Below, in pieces: positions 1 to 7,824 of a stretch of DNA of 64,000 nt (within the stretch, counting starts at the first letter, position 1; every line of letters starts with the position of its first letter). The translations under genes and the position numbers were made by a program. A model generated the notes under the pieces. That model was not told where the DNA came from and made no database searches. It worked only from the letters and a program-made list of their open reading frames with translations. This DNA is from Clostridia bacterium (GTDB lineage: Bacteria > Bacillota > Clostridia > Oscillospirales > Acutalibacteraceae): contig JAFRRP010000023.1 of NCBI GenBank assembly GCA_017428085.1, positions 29,160 to 93,159 on the forward strand. The letters are read 5' to 3'.

Positions 1-1
1 C

Positions 2-364
2 GCGGGCATCGTCGTCAGTATCGTCGCCATGGTCCTGATCGGCGTCTTCGCCAAAACGCCCGGCGAGGTCGGCATCCTGACCGGCAAGGGCGGCGTGGGA
101 CTGCTGGCCGCGGTCGCGGCCTTCGCGGCGGTGATCGTCGTCAACCTGCTGCTGGACAAAAAGGGCATCCCCGTGGAATACGCGGAGGGCATGGAGGAAC
201 GCGCGCGGCTGTACAAAGAGCTGAAGGCCGGCAATCTGGACCTCGACAAGCTGCCCCAGCCCATCGTGGAGACCGCCGAAACGCGGAAGATCGACGAGGA
301 GATCGCCAAGGAGCAGGAAGATTACCGCAAGGCTCACGAAAAGGAGGCGGAGCAGGATGGCTGA
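2..364 (+). CDS. C-terminal end of a GPH/MelB-type MFS sugar transporter (5' truncated by window)
   Basis: Reading frame open from the left edge, so the start lies outside the window. The first ~45 residues are two hydrophobic segments separated by a short loop rich in Gly, followed by a long charged cytoplasmic tail full of Glu and Lys. The same plan, a multi-spanning carrier with a charged tail, is seen in the complete GPH-family permease two genes downstream, which is why a glycoside-pentoside-hexuronide:cation symporter is the best guess. Only about 120 residues are visible and none of the family signature motifs lies in them, so the family call is context-based. The stop overlaps the next gene by 8 bp (ATGGCTGA), indicating translational coupling. 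Confidence 0.6.
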   Translation, partial: AGIVVSIVAMVLIGVFAKTPGEVGILTGKGGVGLLAAVAAFAAVIVVNLLLDKKGIPVEYAEGMEERARLYKELKAGNLDLDKLPQPIVETAETRKIDEEIAKEQEDYRKAHEKEAEQDG

Positions 365-1811
365 TACCAACGTAAAAATGCCCGATAAAGAAGAATTATT
401 GCGGCAGGAAGAAGAACTGGAAAAGAAAAATAAAGCGATGTACCCCGTGATCATCACGGTGCTGTGCCTGATCTTCGCGGTGGGCTTCATCTACGGCATC
501 CGGCTGCTGCTGAACATGGAGGGCACCTTCCCGCCCTCGGTGCTGACTGAGGGAAAAACGCCCGTGCCGCAGACCAACGAGGAGCTGGCCGACTATCTCA
601 ACGGCGTGGTGGAAGCCGCCGTCGCCGCGAAGCCCAAAACGGACATGGAATGGAAATTCCGCGTGAACAACGATTCCGTGACCACCGACGGTTCCGAATC
701 GCTGAAAAACACGCTGCTGTTCCTGATCGACCCGGCAGAGGACGCGATCTCCGACGGGATCGAGAAGCGCGGCGTCGACTACGGCGAGGACATGAGCACG
801 ATACTCTGGAAGCCCAACCTCACCGCCGCGGATATCGAGAGCTTTACCTGCGATTACATCTACTACCGCTGCAAATCCTGCGGTCAGACCAGCGCGGAAC
901 CGGTGGAGAAATGCGACGTCTGCGGCTCCGACTATCCCTATCTGATGCACTATAAAGACAATTACGGTTTCACCGTGGTACTGAAAAACGACGCGGGACT
1001 GGCCGCGCGGCTGTTCACGCCGAACACGAACGACGTCGTTTCCATGATCCGCCCCGAAGTGGAGCCCTTCGCCGCCCTTTCGGATATCCAGTCGGAGATC
1101 ACAGGCCTGAGCATCCGCTTTGAGACGAACCGCGCCACCGACGAGCTGAAGAACCTGATCTACCATAAGGACGTGAGCGCCTCCGCCGACGTGCTCGTCA
1201 GGGACATACACCTGGGGGCTGATCCGGCCGACTGCTCCGCCGACCTGACGGAGGAGAGCGTGTTCACGTTCACCTGGCCCGCCGTGGTGCTGAACCGGCA
1301 CGAGCTGACGCTGGCCCCCGGCAAGCGGGAGCAGATCACCGCGGAACGCATCTGCGACGACCCCAAGGCATATACCATCACCTGGACCTCCTCCGACGAA
1401 AGCGTAGTGACCGTGGACAAGAAGGGCTACGTGAAGGCCGGCAAACTGACAGGAGACGAGCCCGGCAAGGCCACCGTGACGGCGAGCTTTGAGTTCGACG
1501 GAAAGACCTATTCCGATTCCTGCGAGGTGACGGTGAAGGTCTCCGTGGAATACATCCAGCTCAACCGCCATAAGCTGACGCTGAACGCCGGCGAAACGGA
1601 GACCCTGATCGCGAAAGTCGCCAGCGACAACAAGGGCTTCGCCATGAAAAAGCCCACCGTGCAGACCGTATCGTGGTTCACCACGGACGAGAGCGTAGCC
1701 ACGGTTGACGAGAACGGCACCGTAACGGCCGTCGCCCCCGGCACCGCCACCGTCTACGCCCTTTCCGACGACGAGTATTACCGCTCGTCCTGTGAAGTCA
1801 CCGTGAAGTAA
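357..1811 (+). CDS. Membrane-anchored protein with zinc-ribbon-like insert and two bacterial Ig-like (Big_2) domains
   Basis: 484 residues. One transmembrane helix lies near residues 30-52, preceded by a charged N-terminus, so the bulk is probably outside the cell. Residues ~165-190 hold two CxxC pairs (CKSC and CDVC) spaced like a zinc ribbon. The last ~200 residues are two Ig-like domains of the Big_2 type, each with the SDESVxTVDxxGxV core and the closing CEVTVK strand. The gene overlaps the upstream permease gene by 8 bp and ends 17 bp before another GPH permease, so all three form one transcription unit. A role as a surface sugar-binding or wall-contacting partner of the permeases is inference; no catalytic motif is visible. 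An extracytoplasmic zinc ribbon is uncommon. Confidence 0.7.
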   Translation: MADTNVKMPDKEELLRQEEELEKKNKAMYPVIITVLCLIFAVGFIYGIRLLLNMEGTFPPSVLTEGKTPVPQTNEELADYLNGVVEAAVAAKPKTDMEWKFRVNNDSVTTDGSESLKNTLLFLIDPAEDAISDGIEKRGVDYGEDMSTILWKPNLTAADIESFTCDYIYYRCKSCGQTSAEPVEKCDVCGSDYPYLMHYKDNYGFTVVLKNDAGLAARLFTPNTNDVVSMIRPEVEPFAALSDIQSEITGLSIRFETNRATDELKNLIYHKDVSASADVLVRDIHLGADPADCSADLTEESVFTFTWPAVVLNRHELTLAPGKREQITAERICDDPKAYTITWTSSDESVVTVDKKGYVKAGKLTGDEPGKATVTASFEFDGKTYSDSCEVTVKVSVEYIQLNRHKLTLNAGETETLIAKVASDNKGFAMKKPTVQTVSWFTTDESVATVDENGTVTAVAPGTATVYALSDDEYYRSSCEVTVK

Positions 1812-1828
1812 GGAGGGAGAACGCGAAA

Positions 1829-3442
1829 ATGGCTGACGAAAAGAACACCAAGTCTTTTGTGGAAGGCGTATTTTCGGCGGAAGACAACTCCGCGGCGAAT
1901 ATCTCCGAACAAAAGCTGAACAAATACAGCGCCCTTGCCACGAAGATGTTCCACACCGGCGTGCTGAGCCCCAAGGAGATGGCCTACCCCGCGATCTCCG
2001 ACCTGGCCAGCAAGCTGATGGCGGCGCTGGACAACTACAAGATGCTGTACTACGTCAAGGTGCTGAAGATCGACCTGACCTACATCGTCCTCATCGACAT
2101 GCTCATCGGTCTTTACAACACCCTGAACGACCCGCTGATGGGCGCGCTGTACGACCGCACCCGTACCCGCTGGGGCAAGGCCCGCCCCTACATCCTGCTG
2201 GGCGCCGCCCCGTTCTATCTTTCCACGGCGCTGCTGTACTGCGGCGGCCTGTTCTTCGGCACCGCTACCGCCAACGACCCGAAAAAGATCATCTACGTCT
2301 TTCTGATGCTGTTCATACAGGAGACCTTCTCCACCATCTACGGCATCCCGCGGGGGCATATGCTCTCCATGCAGACGGTGAACCCCAGCGACCGTATCGC
2401 GGTGGGCCTGCTGCAGCAGTATATCGGCGGCCTGGGCGCCGGCATCATCTACGCCATGTTCGCCCCCATCATCGACTTTACGGAGCACGGCTACATCCAC
2501 GTGTCCCTGCCCGTGCTGTACTCGGTCGTGGCCATCGTGGCCTCCACGGCGGGCGTCGTCGGCAACATGAGCATGGCCATCCACTGCAAGGAGCGCATCA
2601 TGCTGCAGCCCAAGCCCGCGCCCCTGTCCAAGTCCCTGTTCTATATGCTGAAAAACAAGTACCTGCTGCGCAACACCATCGCCGCCTACTCCACCTCGTT
2701 CATCAGCAGCGGCGGCTACTCCTGGGACGTGACGACGCATCTGGAGATCTTCGGCAGCGACAAGGTGCCCGGCTCCGTCGCCAACTTCTTCGTGGAGCTG
2801 GGGCAGAATATCGTCAACCCCCTCAGCCTGACGTTCATCCCCAAATTCCAGAAGATGTTCAAAAACAACCGTTCCGCCATCATCACCCTGCGGCTGTGGG
2901 ACCTGCTGACCAAGGTGGTGATGTGCGTGCTGACCATCCCCTTTGTGGATAAGCGTCTGTTCATCTGTATCGTCTCCTTCGTCTGCCTGACCGTCGACGC
3001 CGCCAACAACGGCCCCGCCAGCGTGTTCGAGGCGGAGGTCGGCAGAGAGATCAACGACTACACGGAGTATATGACCGGCGAACGGCCCGACGGCACCATC
3101 GGCATCTTCGTGCAGCTGCTGGGCGAGTTCATCCGCCCCATCCGCACGGCGTTCGGCCTGGCGATGATCAAGTGGAGCGGTTACGACACCACCCTGCCGC
3201 AGCGTCCCTGGGCGCAGGGCAGCAAGCTCGTGTACCAGAGAGTGTTCTTCCTGTACCGGGGACTGGGCATCTTCGGCACCCTCGTGAACATCATCCCCTA
3301 TTTCTTCTACGATCTGGTAGGGGAAAAGCGGGAGGCGATGTACATCGCCCTCAACGAGCGCCGCGCGCTGCTTGCCAAAGAGGACAAGACCAACGAGGCG
3401 CTGGAAGAACTCATCTCCAGCATCTCCGAAGAGACGACCTGA
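1829..3442 (+). CDS. GPH-family (MelB-like) sugar:cation symporter
   Basis: 537 residues with about 12 predicted membrane helices. The cytoplasmic loop near residues 93-118 carries the family signature: an Asn-Asp-Pro segment followed by DRTRTRWGKARPYIL, as in MelB and XylP-type glycoside-pentoside-hexuronide symporters. These import oligosaccharides or glycosides with Na+ or H+. It starts at an ATG 8 bp after a strong AAGGAGGGAG site. A ~50-residue N-terminal cytoplasmic extension and a charged C-terminal tail are longer than in E. coli MelB. Third gene of an operon that ends in a strong hairpin terminator. The substrate cannot be read from sequence; the nearby pectin, galactan and arabinan enzymes make a plant-derived sugar likely. 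Confidence 0.85.
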   Translation: MADEKNTKSFVEGVFSAEDNSAANISEQKLNKYSALATKMFHTGVLSPKEMAYPAISDLASKLMAALDNYKMLYYVKVLKIDLTYIVLIDMLIGLYNTLNDPLMGALYDRTRTRWGKARPYILLGAAPFYLSTALLYCGGLFFGTATANDPKKIIYVFLMLFIQETFSTIYGIPRGHMLSMQTVNPSDRIAVGLLQQYIGGLGAGIIYAMFAPIIDFTEHGYIHVSLPVLYSVVAIVASTAGVVGNMSMAIHCKERIMLQPKPAPLSKSLFYMLKNKYLLRNTIAAYSTSFISSGGYSWDVTTHLEIFGSDKVPGSVANFFVELGQNIVNPLSLTFIPKFQKMFKNNRSAIITLRLWDLLTKVVMCVLTIPFVDKRLFICIVSFVCLTVDAANNGPASVFEAEVGREINDYTEYMTGERPDGTIGIFVQLLGEFIRPIRTAFGLAMIKWSGYDTTLPQRPWAQGSKLVYQRVFFLYRGLGIFGTLVNIIPYFFYDLVGEKREAMYIALNERRALLAKEDKTNEALEELISSISEETT

Positions 3443-3460
3443 ACACGGACATAAAACGCA

Positions 3461-3500
3461 AAGGGACCCGGACACGCGTCCGGGTCCCTTTTTGCTTTTT
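3461..3500 (+). terminator. Intrinsic terminator of the transporter operon
   Basis: An 11-bp perfect stem (GGGACCCGGAC / GTCCGGGTCCC, 3463-3473 and 3478-3488) with a 4-nt loop, followed by a T-rich run. It lies 20 bp after the permease stop codon. Confidence 0.9.
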
Positions 3501-3526
3501 ATTTATGGCGCGGGATAAAAAACCGC

Positions 3527-3757
3527 TTATTCCGCCCTGCCGACGTCAATGATCAGCTTGCCGCACGTTTTGCAGTAGGACGCGCTGACGGTCGCCGCGC
3601 CGGCCCATTCCGACGCAAGGCAGAACTCGTCGGCTTCCGGGTCCAGACGGATCATCCGCCAGATCCGGCTGTGGTTTTTCGTAATGAAATCCATCCTGAC
3701 GCCGTCCGCGCGGATCTCCCCGTCTTTCATCTGACCGGAACAGATCGGACAAATCAT
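3527..3757 (-). CDS. Small zinc-ribbon protein, DUF6487/PF20097-like
   Basis: 76 residues. Two Cys pairs, CPIC at the N-terminus and CKTC near the C-terminus followed by GKLII, frame a short beta-rich middle. This matches small PF20097-type proteins common in Clostridia, in which the YCKxCxKLII ending is typical. The ATG at 3757 is preferred over upstream TTG codons because it sits 8 nt after GGGAGG. Function unknown; a metal-binding ribbon is likely. It lies 40 bp downstream of the frameshifted XRE regulator gene on the same strand and could be co-transcribed with it. Confidence 0.7.
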   Translation of the reverse strand: MICPICSGQMKDGEIRADGVRMDFITKNHSRIWRMIRLDPEADEFCLASEWAGAATVSASYCKTCGKLIIDVGRAE

Positions 3758-3798
3758 CAACAATACCTCCCATGAGCACGATCGCAGAAAAACACTGT

Positions 3799-4255
3799 TA
3801 TTCCCCGTCGCCGTCGTCCGGCAGCTCCTTTTTGCCCGTCAGGGCGCTGAAGGCGCCGCCGATCAGGCTGCCCACCAGCGTTTCCAGCTTTTCGCCCTTC
3901 AGCGTCGCCATCACCTCTTTTTTCGTTTGGCTGTCCGCCGCGCGGTAAAGCTGCACCAGCTTTTTTCCGTGGCGGTCACCTTCATGGAGGTGGTGTTCGC
4001 CCCCGCGGGCGGTTTGGAGGCAGAGGAAGAAGAGGATGTTCCCTTTGCCGCGTCCAGCAGCGACTTCGGCGTCACGCCCGTGGCCTTGGCCACCTGCTTG
4101 AGCTGCTCGGTCGTCAGCTCCTTTTCGCCGCGTTCCGCCCGTCCGATATCGGAGGCGGAACAGTTCTTCACCTTGCGGGCCAGCTGCTCCTGCGTCATGC
4201 CCGCGTCCGTCCGGGCCTCTTTGATCAGCTTGCCGACCCTTTTCGCGTTCGCCAT
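3799..4255 (-). pseudogene. XRE-family helix-turn-helix regulator interrupted by a frameshift at an A6 run
   Basis: Starts at an ATG preceded by GGGGAG. Residues 1-60 are a Cro/C1-type HTH (MTQEQLARKV, DIGRAERGEKELT), followed by a Ser/Ala linker. In the zero frame the protein ends soon after a Lys-coding A6 run (plus-strand T run 3961-3966) with a basic, unlike-protein tail. Moving to the -1 frame at this run instead gives KKLVQLYRAAD and a well-behaved helical tail ending in an acidic DDGDGE just before TAA at 3799. The C-terminal half is therefore present and intact in the other frame. Explanations: one missing A (assembly or sequencing error), a real mutation, or -1 slippage. The intact product would be about 150 residues. 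A promoter (TTGCAT-17-TAACAT) lies just upstream. Confidence 0.75.
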
Positions 4256-4286
4256 GTGGATCTCCCCTTTTCTGTTTTTCATTATT

Positions 4287-4315
4287 ATGTTAGCACACCG
4301 CCGCGGCAGATGCAA
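4287..4315 (-). promoter_or_regulatory. Sigma-A-type promoter of the XRE regulator gene
   Basis: On the minus strand TTGCAT (4310-4315) and TAACAT (4287-4292) are separated by 17 bp, 32 bp upstream of the start codon. Confidence 0.6.
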
Positions 4316-4380
4316 GGACATATTTTGAGGTTCAATGAACGGCATGTGACAGAACAAACAGGAATCGGCGGGCAAAACCG

Positions 4381-4533
4381 GCAGCGCGGCACCTCAATGC
4401 CGCTACAGGCACGAACTATTTTGAAAAGGTTTTCGATGAAACGATGCCTATTGTGTCAGAGAAAACGGTCTGTGATCCAAAATCCGTTTCCATAGTTACA
4501 ATTGTCAGAAGCGGCACTGAGGTGCCGCGCTAC
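4381..4533. repeat. REP-doublet element R1 (inverted hairpin-ended repeat)
   Basis: The left end is GCAGC followed by a hairpin GCGGCA / TGCCGC; the right end is the inverse, a GCGGCAC / GTGCCGC hairpin with loop TGAG, then GCTAC. The ~105-bp interior shares blocks with element R4 at 54600: AAAATCCGTTT begins 31 bp before the right arm in both. Together with R2-R4 this is a repeat family, not a chance palindrome. It occupies most of the gene-free stretch between the XRE gene and gap. No coding capacity. Confidence 0.8.
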
Positions 4534-4591
4534 CATTTATGTTTTATGTCGTTTTCCTTAACCAAATGACATTGCGCCGTGCTGCGCAGAC

Positions 4592-4620
4592 AAAAAAACA
4601 GCGGCGCGTGAAGCGCCGCC
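4592..4620 (-). terminator. Intrinsic terminator of gap
   Basis: Minus-strand stem GGCGGCGC / GCGCCGCT followed by a run of seven T, about 30 bp after the gap stop codon. Confidence 0.85.
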
Positions 4621-4648
4621 GGGTTGCGTGATATTTGCGTGTTGTAAC

Positions 4649-5683
4649 TTACAGCTCCGCGAAATACTTGATGGTGCGGACCATCTGGCTGGTGTAGGAG
4701 TTCTCGTTGTCATACCAGGACACGACCTGCACCTGATACAGACCGTCGCCGATGGCGGAGACCATGGTCTGGGTGGCGTCGAACAGGGAGCCGAAGCGCA
4801 TGCCGATGACGTCGGAGGAGACGATGGGATCCTCGTTGTAGCCGTAGGACTCGGAGGCGGCGGCCTTCATGGCGGCGTTGATGCCTTCCTTGGTCACGTC
4901 GTCGCCCTTGACGACCGCGGTCAGGATGGTGGTGGAGCCGGTCGGTACGGGCACGCGCTGCGCGGAACCGATCAGTTTGCCGTTCAGCTCGGGGATGACC
5001 AGGCCGATAGCCTTCGCGGCGCCCGTGGAGTTGGGCACGATGTTGGCGGCGCCGGCGCGGGCTCTTCTGAGGTCGCCCTTTCTGTGGGGGCCGTCCAGGA
5101 TCATCTGATCGCCGGTGTAGGCGTGGATGGTGCTCATGATGCCGCTCTGGATGGGAGCGTAATCGTTGAGGGCCTTGGCCATGGGAGCCAGGCAGTTGGT
5201 GGTGCAGGAAGCGGCGGAGATGATCTGATCGTCGGCGGTCAGGGTGTTCTCGTTGACCGAGTAAACGATGGTCTTAAGATCGTTGCCCGCGGGGGCGGAG
5301 ATGACGACCTTCTTGGCGCCGGCGTTGATGTGGGCCATGCTCTTATCCTTGGAGCAGTAGAAGCCCGTGCACTCGAGGACGACGTCCACGCCCAGCTCGC
5401 CCCAGGGGCAGTTGGCGGCGTCTTTTTCCGCGTATATTTTCAGGGTCTTGCCGTCCACGGTGATGGTGCCGGCCTCGTCGTCGGCGGAGATGGTGTGCAG
5501 GTTCTCGCCGATCACGCCGCAGTAACCCTTCTGGGCGGTATCATACTTGAGCAGGTGCGCCAGCATCTTGGGGCTGGTCAGATCGTTGATGGCGACCACT
5601 TCGTAGCCCTCCGCGCCGAACATCTGACGGAACGCAAGACGGCCGATTCTGCCGAAACCGTTGATAGCAACTTTAACAGACAT
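4649..5683 (-). CDS. gap: Glyceraldehyde-3-phosphate dehydrogenase, type I
   Basis: 344 residues, usual length. Catalyses oxidative phosphorylation of glyceraldehyde-3-phosphate with NAD+ in glycolysis, in the cytosol. The N-terminal Rossmann motif [10 protein letters not shown] binds NAD. The active-site segment SAASCTTNC, with its catalytic Cys near residue 157, is intact, and the C-terminal WYDNE is present. Single-gene transcription unit: a TTGCAA-16-TATAAT promoter upstream, AGGAGGAA ribosome site, and a strong terminator downstream. Not clustered with pgk or tpi in this window. Confidence 0.97.
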   Translation of the reverse strand: MSVKVAINGFGRIGRLAFRQMFGAEGYEVVAINDLTSPKMLAHLLKYDTAQKGYCGVIGENLHTISADDEAGTITVDGKTLKIYAEKDAANCPWGELGVDVVLECTGFYCSKDKSMAHINAGAKKVVISAPAGNDLKTIVYSVNENTLTADDQIISAASCTTNCLAPMAKALNDYAPIQSGIMSTIHAYTGDQMILDGPHRKGDLRRARAGAANIVPNSTGAAKAIGLVIPELNGKLIGSAQRVPVPTGSTTILTAVVKGDDVTKEGINAAMKAAASESYGYNEDPIVSSDVIGMRFGSLFDATQTMVSAIGDGLYQVQVVSWYDNENSYTSQMVRTIKYFAEL

Positions 5684-5741
5684 GATAAAATTCCTCCGTT
5701 TTTTGACGCGCCGTTATGACGCACCTTATTTTTTCATGATA

Positions 5742-5769
5742 ATTATACCAAAAAATATTTTGTTTGCAA
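5742..5769 (-). promoter_or_regulatory. Promoter of gap
   Basis: Minus strand TTGCAA (5764-5769), 16-bp spacer, perfect TATAAT (5742-5747), in an AT-rich stretch 59 bp upstream of the start codon. Confidence 0.8.
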
Positions 5770-5870
5770 GCGATTTGTTAAAAAAGTAACTTTGCGGGAA
5801 AATGTTTGGCGTTTATGACATTTTTGCAATAAGTTTGAAAAAGTTATTACTGCATATTCACCACTGATAC

Positions 5871-5923
5871 CGATCCGATCTCCCGATCGCAATCAGGGGG
5901 CGTCCCCGGAGGGGATCGGATCG
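5871..5923. other. Long interrupted inverted repeat between divergent gap and GH28-like gene
   Basis: CGATCCGATC plus CCC on the left and GGG plus ATCGGATCG on the right form a 12-13 bp arm pair around a GC-rich 26-bp centre. There is no T-run on either side, so a terminator is unlikely. It could be an operator or a DNA structure element in the divergent promoter region. The rest of 5770-5986 shows nothing recognisable. Confidence 0.5.
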
Positions 5924-5986
5924 AAAAACGGCAATCCGTGCAGGCATCCATATGCCGGAAGGGCGCATACATTTCCGAAATCACTG

Positions 5987-6015
5987 TTGACAGATCACGT
6001 TTAACCCATTAAACT
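5987..6015 (+). promoter_or_regulatory. Probable promoter of the GH28-like gene
   Basis: TTGACA (5987-5992), 17-bp spacer, TAAACT (6010-6015). The transcript would have a leader of about 45 nt to the preferred ATG at 6066. Confidence 0.55.
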
Positions 6016-6065
6016 GGAATTGTATGGAAACGTCAATCATCATTCCCCGGAAAGGACGGATCGTT

Positions 6066-7724
6066 ATGAAGCTTACAAAGAAACTGCTTGTTCGGCTGAC
6101 GGCCCTGCTGTCCGCAGCGGCTATGCTCTTCGGCACGGCTGCCGTCGCGGGCGCGGCGGCGGAACCCGTGTTCGAGTACCTTACCTGCCCGGAGGAGGCA
6201 GTCAGCCCCTTTGAGGAAGCCCTGCTTGACCGGGCCGGCCCGGGGGATGATCTGCTCTCCAACCGGGGCTATGAGGAGACGGGCCTTTACATATCGCCCT
6301 ACTGGACCTGCCGCGCGGCGGGAAAAGAGGTGCCGGTATACGCCGCCATGTGCTACGACGGGGGGCCTGACAGAGGCGTGTTAAGCTCCTTTATCTACCT
6401 TTTCGTCAGCGATTTCGCCGACGGGATCACGCTGGAGCTGGACCGGGGCGAAGCCGTGAAAAACGCCGTTGTGCTTCCCACCACCCTTGGCGCGAGGGCG
6501 GCAGTATCCGGAAGCACGGTGCGCTTTACCGCGGATAAGACCGGTATTTACACCTGCCTGATCAACGACGACTGCCTGCTGGACGCGATCACCATCTTCG
6601 TGCGGGACTGCCCGGACGAGGAGGCGGAGATCGCCGCCTACCGGGAGAAATACGGCGCGGACCGGGTAAAGGTGTTCACCCCCGGCCGGTACGACCTTGA
6701 CTACATCGACACGGCCAACATCGACGCCCTGTATTTTTGCCGGGGCGCGTATCTCTGCGCCACGCATCTGTACGATATCCGCAAGGAGGGGGACGTTGCC
6801 AGCCCGCGCACGTTCCTGGACTTCTGCAACAAGACCGACGCGGTGATCGACGGCTTCGGCATCCTCGACTTCAACCGGGTGGACCGGAACGAGATCGGCT
6901 ATATCACCATCAGCTACTGCACCGACTGCTCCGTGGAGGGCCTGCTGTGCCTGAACCCCGCGAGCTGGAATTTCGCGACCCACGCCGTCAACGGCCTGAA
7001 GATACGCGATATCGCCGCTTTCGGCTACCGCACTAACAGTGACGCCCTCAACGTGTGCTGCTCCGAGAACGTGACGGTGAGCGATTGCTTTGCCCGCACC
7101 GGCGACGACTCCTTCAGCGCGAAAACCACCGCCCCCGGCATCCCGCTGCGGCACGTCCGCTTTGAAAACTGCGTGGGCTGGAGCAACAAGTGCCGCGCCT
7201 TCGGCATCACGGGCGAGGTCAACAGCCCCATCGAGGACGTGGTATTCGCCGACTGCGCGGTGATCTACCGCAACGCCACCTGGGACAACAACCGGGTGTG
7301 CTCGCTGGCCGTTTCGGTGGAATACGGCGGCGCGGAGATCAACAACGTGGTGTTCGAGAACATCGAGATCTACCGGGATACCGGCCGGGCCATCTTTGTG
7401 CTGGTGACCAACAAGCAGCTGCAAAACGTCAAAATGAAGGGCATCGTCTTCCGCAACATCAGCTACAACGCGGACGTTGAGGGCCGGATCGCCTCCGTCA
7501 TCAAGCCCACCGCCGGCGAAAAGGTCCGCCTTTGGTTCTTCCGCCTGTTCAAGCAGCTCCTGCCCTTCGGCTGGCTCGACGGAAGGTTGGAGGATCCCCC
7601 CGTCAACGGCAACGAGATAGAGGTGACCTTCGACAACGTGACGGCCAACGGCGTCAAGCTCAACCGCTTCAACTTCGGCAGGTATTTCAAGACCTCCGGC
7701 AACGAGGATATCTATTTCAAATAA
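6066..7724 (+). CDS. Secreted right-handed beta-helix glycosidase, GH28-like
   Basis: 552 residues. Residues 1-32 are a signal peptide (two Lys, hydrophobic core, AxA). An N-terminal beta-sandwich (~35-190) precedes a parallel beta-helix with repeated short strands. The helix carries TNSDALN and TGDDSFSAK, matching the NTD and DD catalytic-strand motifs of polygalacturonase-like enzymes (GH28 and the related GH49 dextranase plan). The usual GHG and RIK motifs are not obvious, so substrate and exact family are open. The ATG at 6066 follows AAGGACGG; an in-frame ATG 14 codons earlier would spoil the signal peptide. It sits at the edge of a glycan cluster and probably attacks a plant polysaccharide such as galacturonan outside the cell. 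Confidence 0.75.
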   Translation: MKLTKKLLVRLTALLSAAAMLFGTAAVAGAAAEPVFEYLTCPEEAVSPFEEALLDRAGPGDDLLSNRGYEETGLYISPYWTCRAAGKEVPVYAAMCYDGGPDRGVLSSFIYLFVSDFADGITLELDRGEAVKNAVVLPTTLGARAAVSGSTVRFTADKTGIYTCLINDDCLLDAITIFVRDCPDEEAEIAAYREKYGADRVKVFTPGRYDLDYIDTANIDALYFCRGAYLCATHLYDIRKEGDVASPRTFLDFCNKTDAVIDGFGILDFNRVDRNEIGYITISYCTDCSVEGLLCLNPASWNFATHAVNGLKIRDIAAFGYRTNSDALNVCCSENVTVSDCFARTGDDSFSAKTTAPGIPLRHVRFENCVGWSNKCRAFGITGEVNSPIEDVVFADCAVIYRNATWDNNRVCSLAVSVEYGGAEINNVVFENIEIYRDTGRAIFVLVTNKQLQNVKMKGIVFRNISYNADVEGRIASVIKPTAGEKVRLWFFRLFKQLLPFGWLDGRLEDPPVNGNEIEVTFDNVTANGVKLNRFNFGRYFKTSGNEDIYFK

Positions 7725-7752
7725 CGGAAAACCGGGGTTCCCGATCACGAAC

Positions 7753-7797
7753 AAACCGGAAGAGGTCGCGCGATACCTCTTCCGGTTTCTTTTTTCG
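7753..7797. terminator. Terminator between convergent genes
   Basis: 14-bp perfect stem AAACCGGAAGAGGT / ACCTCTTCCGGTTT with an 8-nt loop, followed by CTTTTTT on the plus strand. It separates the GH28-like gene from the convergent sialidase-fold gene and probably stops both. Confidence 0.9.
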
Positions 7798-7824
7798 GGA
7801 TTTATCCGCCGTCGCCTGACGCCT

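Noticed and set aside
396..1571. Long minus-strand open frame opposite the zinc-ribbon/Ig gene
   Set aside because: Composition (His, Val, Gly, Gln-rich, no motif) is that of a shadow frame in GC-rich DNA; the plus-strand product has clear domains. The same reasoning removed the long antisense frames over gap, GH28, GH35, GH127, nrdD and GH36.
4256..4495. Plus-strand small open frames around REP element R1
   Set aside because: They cross the repeat and the XRE promoter, have no ribosome site and no conserved pattern.
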